A stretch of DNA of 64,000 nt from Rhizophagus irregularis (Eukaryota > Glomeromycota > Glomeromycetes > Glomerales > Glomeraceae), in the NCBI RefSeq assembly GCF_026210795.1, contig NC_089448.1, positions 3,720,001 through 3,784,000 on the forward strand, written 5' to 3'. This document shows positions 53,050-61,579 of this stretch, piece after piece (the first letter of the stretch is position 1; each line of letters begins with the position of its first letter). Made by a program: the position numbers and the translations under genes. The notes under the pieces were generated by a model. It did no database searches. It was not told the origin of the DNA and saw nothing but the letters and a program-made list of their open reading frames with translations.

Positions 53050-55260
53050 TAAAGAATACTCCAGGAAAGATAAACTTCACTTTGGACGCATGGACTTCAC
53101 CAAATGCCATTGGATTTCTTGGCATAACGGGTCATTATATTGACGCTGATTGGAATATTAAAGATATTCTTGTCAATTTTGTAAATCTTTCAGGTTCTCA
53201 TTCAGGTAAAAATATGGCAAATATGTTCGTAACATGCCTTAAGGAAAAAAAAATATTAACTAAGGTTTATACTTTGTAAACAAATTAATTTTTAATTTTT
53301 TATATATTAATAAAAGTCAGTAAACATAATAAATCTATTTATCATTAAATTCTTGCAATTGTAGCAGATAACGTGGCCAATAATAATACTTTTTTAAAAT
53401 TACTTGAACAAACTTGTGTTGAAAATCATATTGCTTTTCATCATAAAGAAAATCACGTTAAGTGTATTGCACATATCTTGAACCTTACAGTTTAGGAGAT
53501 ATTAAAACACATTAGAGCTGGAGAAGCACAAAATGAGAATATAATTTTAGAAGAACTTTTAGAAAAAAATAACAAAACAAATGACATAATCCCTAAGGTA
53601 AATTAAATTATGATTAAAAATAATTTATATAAAAAATCTAACTAATATAAAATAATTATTAGTTGAGAAAATTTATAGTCAAAATTCAGGCTTTACCACA
53701 GCATCGAGACAGATTTTCACGCTAATGTGATCTTTATCCAACTGTTAAAGATTTAAATCTTATATTGGATGTCAAGACTCACTGGAATTCTACATATTTA
53801 ATGATAGAACATGCTCTTCAATTTCAAAAAGTAAGTAAAATTTTTAATCATTAATAAATACTAATAAAATTGTAATAAATTATTGAATTTTATTTAATTT
53901 TATAGCCTTTTGACGAAACAATTAGAATTGAACCCGAATTGAAAGGATTTTCAATTTTCTCAAATAAATGGCAAACATTAAAAGAATTATGTTGTGTATT
54001 TGCGGTAATGGTTTTTTATTAAATTTTATTGCAATTGGTTCTTTTTATTTATTTTTAATTTAAAATTTAGGTTTTTTATAAAGCAACTGAAGAAATGTCA
54101 AAGTCAAAATTTATTACACTTTCATCTTCCATTCCAATATATAATGTTTTACTTGATCATTTAGAAAATCTTCTTGAAAAAAATAATAAAGACCATTATT
54201 GCCCAATTCCAGAATTAAGATCTGCTATAAAAAAAGAATACAAAAAACTTCAAATATATTATTTTAAGATGGATGAATCAATTGTATACCCAATTGCAAC
54301 AAGTAAAAATTAAGTTTTAAATCTTATATTTATATTTTTAATGATAATTCAGATTATTACTTATTTATATGTATTTTATCATTTTTTAGTTCTGGATCCA
54401 AGAATAAAACTAAAATATTATAAACAACAAGAATGGGAAGAAGAGTATATTAATGAAGCAATAAAAATTATTAAGAAGCAGTATAATGAAAATTATCAAG
54501 ATGATTCATTTAATAATAATCTTAGAGCTCAGAAAACTGATTCAAATAATTTTTTTAGTCTTTTTGAAATAGGTGATGATAATGATTCTTCTAATGAAGT
54601 CATGAAGATGAATTAGAAGAGTATCTTCGTAAACCTGCAGTTAATTTTAAGACAGATTCACTACAATGGTGGAAAGTAAGTAAATTTTCTATAATTAATT
54701 TATTAGCATCTAATACTTTAAATTAATCTAAATGTAACTATATTATTATAGGTACACAAAGCTACCTATCCTAAGGTTGCTTGCCGAAACTTAGGGGTTT
54801 AGGCAAGATGGCGTTTTGCCGAAAAGCGAAATTCTGCCGAAACTATATTAAAGTTATATTAAAAAACTGGCGAAACTTTGGAGAAAGGCGAAACTGCCGA
54901 AACTTATTATAAATGTCGAAACTGCCGAAACTCTGCCAAAACTATAATAAATCTATAGTAAAATTTTAACGAAACTAATCATAGGATTTTGAAGAGGTTT
55001 AGACAAGCAACCTTAACCTATCCGCATCTGGCAAAGATGGCACAAGACTATTTAACGATCCCAGGTAAGTATTTATTTGAATTTTTTATTTAACTTTTTC
55101 TAAGTTATAACTTTTATAATTTTTAATAATAGGGACTAGTATACCAGTTGAACGAATATTTTCTGGTAGATCTGATTTAATAATAAAAAGACGCTCTAAC
55201 TTGAAACTAGAAACTATTCAGATGTACATGTGCTTAAAAAATTGGATAAAATATCTTTGA
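53050..55260 (+). pseudogene. hAT transposase, broken
   Basis: Exons can be followed through FTLDAWTSPNAIGFLGITGH, ADNVANNNTFLKLLE, HVKCIAHILNLTV, LDVKTHWNSTYLMIEHALQF, LDPRIKLKYYKQQEWEEEY and the C-terminal hAT dimerisation region IPGTSIPVERIFSGRSDLI with RSNLKLETIQMYMCLKNW. In-frame stops (TAG after LNLTV, TAA after DRFSR) and frame changes break it, and a MITE is inserted at 54772. The N-terminal BED finger is not present. It once moved hAT elements by cut and paste. Confidence 0.88.
54772..55015. mobile_element. 244-bp hAT-type MITE inside the hAT transposase
   Basis: Flanked by the exact 8-bp duplication ACCTATCC (54764-54771 and 55016-55023). The ends are TAAGGTTGCTTGCC and, in reverse, TAAGGTTGCTTGTC. 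The inside repeats GCGAAACT/GCCGAAACT. Removing it restores the frame of the transposase (KATYPHLAKMAQDY). Confidence 0.9.
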
Positions 55261-55493
55261 TAAATTAACAAATGGAGATAACTGAGCTGATCACTTTTTA
55301 AAATTTTATTAATTATTATAATTATAATCTTTCAGAAAATTTTCTATTCATATTTTTTCTTTTATAACATTAATTTAAATTAGTAATTTCTTTCTATTTT
55401 TTTAAATTTATTAATTATTATGTAATAGCCAATACAAGACAAATAAAATCAAACTGTGAATTTTAATTCTTAAATTTATTATAAATTTATATA

Positions 55494-56058
55494 CACTACC
55501 CTCCCAAAAGTATCTGGCCAAGCTCAACTTGATTTTCTCAAGATTGAATATATAAAGTATTATTTTTTTTTAAAAAAAACAATTCCCCTGGTTCTAACGA
55601 TTAAAATGAATGTATTTTTATTGTGTTATGATGCTTGTACCAGATTTAGAAATAAAACAAATAATAACACCTCAATTTTGCCAACGCCGATCTTTGCTTT
55701 TTTTTGTTACTGTGCCATTCGGTTACTTTTAAAATGTGAAAAACTCGTGAATTGAGTGAGCGTGAGAAAATTATTAGCCTTTGGAAAGGATGAGAACTTA
55801 TGAAGCTATCAGTCGTGTCCTAAAATTTCCAAAAAGTACCGTTACAGACATGATTGTTCGATACAAAAATTTTAATACTGGATTAACGGCTAAAAGAAGA
55901 GTGAGAAAGAATTCCATCCAAAACTTACATTAATTTAATTGAGAGCATGCCACGCCGAATTGAAGCATGCATTATAAACAATGGATGGTCAACTAAATAT
56001 TAATTATTATTAATAAAATATGATCTTTATTGGTTGACCGGATACTTTTGGGAGGGTA
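55494..56058 (+). mobile_element. Internally deleted Tc1/mariner-like element
   Basis: Inverted ends CACTACCCTCCCAAAAGTAT (left) and the same in reverse on the right, flanked by TA. Inside remain the N-terminal helix-turn-helix part of a Tc1 transposase (RELSEREKIISLWKG, YEAISRVLKFPKSTVTDMI) and directly after it the C-terminal end (IESMPRRIEACIINNG). The catalytic middle is missing, so it depends on a partner element. Confidence 0.85.
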
Positions 56059-56139
56059 GTGTATGTTATTTGATGTGTAAATTATAAAATCAATTAAAAA
56101 AATATAAATATATTATAATTTTTAACTTACAGATTGGCT

Positions 56140-56292
56140 GTAGTGTATCTGACCTGATCTAAAATATTAACCCATGGGTTGGGTCAGGTTAAAACTTTTT
56201 ATAATCAGGTTGACATTTGACCTGACCCAAAAAAATGAAATGGGTCAGGTCAGGTCAATTACCTGACCCAACCTGACCCATTCAGAGCTCTA
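56140..56292. mobile_element. Fragment of the GGTCAGG hAT-type MITE family
   Basis: GGGTCAGGT/ACCTGACCC repeats and the right end CCCATTCAGAGCTCTAA match the ends of the MITE at 42863-43713. The left end is not clear. Confidence 0.7.
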
Positions 56293-56295
56293 ACC

Positions 56296-57100
56296 TTTAC
56301 TATAAATATAAATAGAAACAAATATATAATTACAGCAATAGATTATTTAACGAAATGGCCAGAAGCACAATCTGTCAAAAAAGCTACTGCAGAACAAGCT
56401 GCACTTTTTATTTATGAAGATATAATTTGTTGACATAGATGTTCAACAAAAATATTATCAGACCAAGGAACTCATTTTAGAAATCAAATAATTGAAAAAT
56501 TGATAAAAAAATTTCAAATAAAACATTTATGTTCAACGTCCTACCATTCTCAAACAAATGGACTTATAGAAAGATTTAATCGTATTTTATCAAAATCTTT
56601 AGCAAAATTATTAACAGATCATATTGATAATTGGGATAATTATATTGCACCAATTTTATTTGCCTATTGTACTACAAAATATTCAACTACAAAATTGCAC
56701 CTTTCTTTTATTATATGGACGAAATGCTAAACTACTAACTGATTCATTAGAAAATAATAAAACTCCAACTTTAATAAATCATATAGAAAATTTAGTGGAC
56801 CAACTACCTCAAGAAATTGAAATAGCTAAGACAAATATTGAAATATCCTAACAAAAACAAAAGGAATGACATGATAGAAAATTATGTCATCAAATAAAAT
56901 TTTCTATTAGAAAAAAAGTCTTATATTATGATGCAGCAAAAGAAAAGCAATGGACTGGAAAATTAAATCCAAAATGGAAAGGACTATACTATATTCATTA
57001 AGTTAAAAAAAAAGGAGCGTACAAATTATGAACTATAGATAGAAAAGTCTTACGAACTCCTGTAAATAGAAGTTTATTAAAATTGTATCATGATCGATAA
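56296..57100 (+). pseudogene. Integrase fragment of a second Gypsy element
   Basis: Plus-strand DDE integrase piece: ITAIDYLTKWPEAQSVKKAT, ILSDQGTHFRNQIIEKLIKK, CSTSYHSQTNGLIERFNRIL and the C-terminal NPKWKGLYYIH, VNRSLLKLYHDR. It differs clearly from the element at 39625-52934. Several TGA/TAA codons stand where Arg or Gln is expected (IIC-stop-HRC), and a frame change lies near 56725. RT and gag are absent, so the 5' part has been lost. Confidence 0.85.
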
Positions 57101-57401
57101 AATTAAAAACTAATAATTGTAGTATAATTAGTTATGATTAAGATCTACAACTCATGGCAAAAAGTTAATTTTACTTAGTACAATTTACAAGTGTTACAGA
57201 TGATCAAAATGAATTTGCAACTCAATGCCCTAGAAAAATTTATTAAAAAGATGAAAAATTTTAAAAATTTTATTGCGAAAAACTTAATGAAAATTTGTTA
57301 TAAAATACATTAAAAAATTTTTAGAGAAAATCAAAAAGAGGAAAATTTTATTTAATCAAGTTCTTCAAAACTAGAACAAAAAATAGAAATGTTCGTCAAA
57401 A
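57101..57401. other. Spacer between second integrase and its antisense gene
   Basis: AT-rich; no gene seen. Confidence 0.4.
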
Positions 57402-58035
57402 TTATATTACATTGTTCAAAAAGCCAAGCACTTCCTTCGCCTCTTTATAAACTGCTTTAGCATGACCTTTACTACTTTTCAAGTTCATATTATATTCAAG
57501 CAAACTACATATTTCCTCTTCAAGACCTTCTATTGTTTGTTGCTGATCGATGATTAATTTTTGGGCCTCCCATAATTTTCATTGCTTTTCGGCTCAGATT
57601 TTATTATGAAACTTAGTAACAAGATTTTTGTGGATCCCAAGTTCTAGCAAACTTTCAAATTTTTTTTAAAGATCTTCATTTTCTTTCTTAACTTTTGTAA
57701 GGTTCTCTATTAAAAATAAAAATAGAGATTTATGGTCACTCCAAATTAGTTAAAAATTAAGTAGATAAGGTCAATAGCACAAAAGAATTTCACAGGTAGA
57801 GGCCTTTCAAGACTTAGATATCCTAAAAGTACAAGTACCCTGTTTACAAGCTGTGCAAAATCAACCTTTCAAGAACTGGATATAAAGTCGAAACCCTATT
57901 TACAGGCAATTATACCATTTAAGAAACATTTTAAAAACCTTGTGTACGATACCTACCTTTAAGTTGATAAACTTTTATCTTGTACACTTCTTTGAGTTTT
58001 TGAAATCTTGCTCAAGATTTCTGACATGAGATGTT
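57402..58035 (-). pseudogene. Decayed antisense coiled-coil gene of the second Gypsy element
   Basis: Homologue of the spliced gene at 41054-41739, again opposite to the integrase next to it. Exon 2 (57402 to about 57713) shares the LWEAQK core and a coiled coil (IIDQQQTIEGLEEEI). The intron (about 57714-57960) is alignable with the intron of the first copy, including ATATCCAGTTCTTGAA and ACTTGTACCTCTAGGATAT-like blocks. Exon 1 is degenerate (LEQDFKNSKKC, TAA-like breaks). Stops TAA and TGA (twice) sit in the coiled coil. The start codon is unclear. Confidence 0.65.
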
Positions 58036-58548
58036 AGAATAACAATAGGTCAGATAAATTGATAAATAGATAGATAGGTTGATGAAAAAAATTTTTGAAA
58101 AAATTTGAAGATTTTATGTGAAGATAAGAAAAAGAGAAAAGGAAAATTTAGATTTTATATAAGAAATAGGCATGACGCAAAAACATGTTAAGATCAGGCA
58201 CAACAAAAATATTATGAAAAATCACGATGCAAAAAATCACAAAAAAGTAGAAATTACATGAAAAATTTGGACATGTAAGATGTGTAAAATTTCTTATGGA
58301 AATATTTCTTTCTAGAGGAAAATGTAAAGATATTTTTAGAACAAGGAAAAATAATCTTAAATTAGAAAAATACGGTTAAATAATTTAAGCGCTAAAAATA
58401 ACTGATAGATGTGGTAAAATATGACAAGTAATACATAAATCTCATCTAAAATAAATAAAAATCTAATCAGTAAAATGATCTACAAAAATTTAAAATATAT
58501 ATATAGATGTAAATAAGTTGACAAAAGAGTTTAACCGTTTGAAGAAAA

Positions 58549-58962
58549 ATGGATTTTTCAGAAATATTAAAAGATATTCAACAAACTACTTCAGAAGAAA
58601 TTAATTTTTCACCACCACCCTATTTGGAAGAAGAAGATTTCCAAATTAAATTTTCTGCAACGTTAAAAAGTATAACAAAGTCAATCTGTTTAAAAAACAC
58701 ACAATTGGCAATGATTAACTCTTTTTATTTGGAACAACTTCTAGACCAACTATCAACTTCTAGTGAACAATTAAGATACAAGCATAAAATGTCATTACAT
58801 TATGCAACAATTATAAAAAAGACTTTTAATATTTTTGAGTTTTTTTCAGAACAAATCTTAAGAATGAAGAAACTAGATATCCAGACTATTAGAAAAATTA
58901 CCAGATCTCAGATAAGAAGACTTAGAAATAATTTATTGATTTTTGCAGAAGCTGCAAATTAA
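58549..58962 (+). CDS. Intact small helical ORF beside the second Gypsy element
   Basis: 137 aa without a break, starting MDFSEILKDIQQTTSEEINF. The N-terminus is acidic, followed by helices (SFYLEQLLDQLSTSSEQLRY, IIKKTFNIFEFFSEQILRMK) and a basic end (ITRSQIRRLRNN). It lies downstream of the integrase and antisense gene, and upstream of a purine run (AAAGGAGGAA at 58962-58971). The position equals that of 40229-40615 in the first element, and the two share a loose residue pattern (Y/F-L-x-QL-x-x-Q, YIFE/NIFE, IR/TRSxxxxIxxL). Function unknown. Its open frame beside a decayed integrase is notable. Confidence 0.55.
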   Translation: MDFSEILKDIQQTTSEEINFSPPPYLEEEDFQIKFSATLKSITKSICLKNTQLAMINSFYLEQLLDQLSTSSEQLRYKHKMSLHYATIIKKTFNIFEFFSEQILRMKKLDIQTIRKITRSQIRRLRNNLLIFAEAAN

Positions 58963-59860
58963 AGGAGGAATCTATTACCCTTAGTCGCCAAAAAATCATG
59001 TAGAAAATTAGAATCTATTATGCCCAAATGTGTCAAGTCGACCTAGCCACAGGCCACAGCCTATTTAGCTTATTATATTTATTATATTAATTATATTTAA
59101 TATAAATGATATAATTATTTTATTTATTATATTATTTAATTTATTTATTATATTTATTATATTAGTTATATTTCTTATATTAGTTATATTTATTATATTT
59201 ATTATATCTTTATATGTAGTAACTTTTATATAAATAACGTTGGTATTTTTCTTCGTTATAAGTTTAGTTCTTTAGTTATGATTAGTTCATATTAAGTTCT
59301 TATAATTATAAAGTTCTATAACCTTTTACACAATAAACGAACTTACTATTTTAAGCGTGTTTTATTTAATTGGATTTCAGTTATAGTTAAACGAACTTAA
59401 TCTTTCTGACTGCAAATCATAGTTAATCTATTCAACGTACTGAATCGGTTAACAGCATAAACTTTTGTAATATTACGTTTTTAGTGTAATATTTCAAAAT
59501 TTTACACTACCTCCAAAATATTACATTAAATTACGCCTAAACAAATTTTCTGATGAGGTGAACTGTGCAAATCGTCCATAATAATTTTGATGATTTTTTT
59601 GGTAATGATTAGCCAAATTTAAACCAACTTTCGTCCAACATTTGTCAATTTAAAATTTGAATGAAATGGAATATTCTAACCAGTATGATACTACTAGTCA
59701 AATTTGGATAAATAATAGTTTCAGTTAAAAATCACATAATTGACTATTAATACAAATTTGCAATTATGATTCAAAACATAGTCCATATCATGAAGAATTT
59801 AATAGCGATCTTAAAACACTAATAAGTTAGTAGCTTTCAATTAAGAATAAATATAAATAT
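58963..59860. other. Gene-free stretch, possibly containing an LTR remnant
   Basis: A purine run follows the ORF at 58962. A segment TGTGTCAAG (59029) to GGTTAACA (about 59453) has TG...CA ends and an AATAAA signal, so it may be a 3' LTR, but no second copy is in the window. A TATTATATTTATTATATT repeat lies at 59070-59210. Confidence 0.35.
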
Positions 59861-60410
59861 TTTTATGAATTAGCTATTATGATATTTCTATTACTTCATA
59901 TAACGCAAGTTGTGAGAAAATATTTTCTACACTTGATTGGGTATATGGTAAATAAGGCCAATGTTTAGAACTTTCAAAAGTTGAAGTTATAGCAAAAATT
60001 CATTTATTTTATGTATCTAATATTAACAATAAACTTACTTATATTAGTTAATGATATACAGAAAAAGAGTTATATGAAATGATTAATAATTCAATACTTT
60101 TACAATTTGAAAAAAAGGATAACAAAATTATTAATGAAACACAATAAAAAATGTAGCTGTTTCAGATATTCCTAACATAATTCAGGTTTTAATTATTAAA
60201 AAGATAATTGATCTAAAAGATGTGGTGAAAGGTTTAAAAAATAATAATACTGATAATAAAATTGATAGCAATGATAATAATATTAATAATGAAAGTTCAA
60301 ATAATAATACTAGTAACGATAATAGTAAAAATGATAATGATAATGACAATATTGATGAATTAACTTAACAACATTTACTAGATAATGATTTAGATAAATT
60401 TGAAATTTAA
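59860..60410 (+). pseudogene. hAT transposase C-terminal relic
   Basis: The dimerisation region can be read as NASCEKIFSTLDWVYGK, then ELSKVEVIAKIHLFYVSN, ELYEMINNSILLQFEKKDN, and an Asn/Asp-rich tail. Several stops (TAA, TAG, TGA) interrupt it. The pattern (CE-x-x-FSTLxWxYGK) is that of a hAT family different from the one at 53050. Confidence 0.7.
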
Positions 60411-60779
60411 GAACACTTTGACATTTCAAATAAAAAATAATATAATATGATTATAAAGTGCAATAAAATAAAAATATAAAATTGTTAATTTATTATTAAT
60501 GTTACGTCTATTACAAATATTTGCATATTTTGTTCATTTTGTGTAATTACTGTAATATATTATTTATAAAATCTAATTAATTTTGGTTAATTTAAATGCA
60601 TAATTTATTTTGAATATAAGTTTAGATTTCAAATATAAATTTAAGTTTTGGAAAAGATTTCAATTATAAAATGAAATTAGTTTTTTAAAAAAAAATCTAA
60701 AATGTTTTAGATTACAAAAAATAATTTCACTTGTATCACTATTCATGAATATTTTTTTATTCTGGTAGAAATAAATAAT

Positions 60780-61125
60780 GTTTTTGTGATAATTTATGTA
60801 TTCTTATAGTTGCATTAGTACCAATAATTATTTTATTTATGATTGGATGTAAAATTTGAAAATACTACAGAATAAAAAAAAGAAATAAAGCTGATAAAAT
60901 AAAAAATAAAATTAAAGCTGATGAAAATGATACCAAAAATTATAATTCAAATTCTATTACTTCATTATATTATTCTTCTCCTATTATAACACCATATAAT
61001 TTATCATATTATAATTTTCCAATATATTATTTTACTTCTAAAAATGATTTTAATTATACCCAAAATTATTTGAATAGTATTTATACAAATTACATATCTG
61101 GTTATATATTAGTTATTTACTAATC
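60780..61125 (+). pseudogene. Possible decayed small membrane-protein gene
   Basis: A frame reads a hydrophobic stretch (VALVPIIILFMIGCKI), one TGA, then a Lys-rich region (KYYRIKKRNKADKIKNKIK) and a Tyr/Ser/Asn-rich end. No start or family recognised. Confidence 0.25.
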
Positions 61126-61128
61126 TAA

Positions 61129-61179
61129 TAGTATATAAATGGATTATCATCTAAAGAATAATGATCCATTTATATACTA
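61129..61179. repeat. Perfect-stem hairpin
   Basis: TAGTATATAAATGGA at 61129 pairs with TCCATTTATATACTA ending at 61179, around a short loop; the stem is 15 bp or more. Confidence 0.8.
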
Positions 61180-61200
61180 AACTAAATCAATAAATAACTT

Positions 61201-61288
61201 TTTTATCATCCTAGATATACTAATTGGTTCGCCAGTTTATAACTGGCAGAAAAAATCCTAAATACCAATTAGTAGCCAGGTGATAAAA
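61201..61288. mobile_element. 88-bp palindromic MITE
   Basis: The ends TTTTATCA / TGATAAAA and TACTAATTGGT / ACCAATTAGTA pair, and an inner perfect palindrome CCAGTTTATAACTGG sits between them. A truncated copy is at 52935-52996. Confidence 0.75.
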
Positions 61289-61579
61289 TAGGTTATCATA
61301 AAAAAATAAGAAATAATGAAAAAAAAAAGAAATCAGTAAATCAGATTTTTTTATTTTTTTAATCAATAAAATTTAAAATAAAACAAAAAAAATTAAGAAA
61401 AATTCATATGTTAATATTTATTATAAATATACAATATAAATATTATAAATGTAACTTTATTTAATAAAAATTGTAATATACTGCAAATACATATAAAATA
61501 ATAATATAAAAATAAAGTAATTTTATTAAATTATCAAACTTTGAAAAAAATGTCACATGATCTATTACTGATTTTCTAT

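Noticed and set aside
40229-57100. Possible stop-codon reassignment (TGA read as Arg)
   Set aside because: TGA at Arg sites occurs only in transposons, together with TAA at Gln and TAG at Trp; host genes end normally. Decay by C to T change explains it better.
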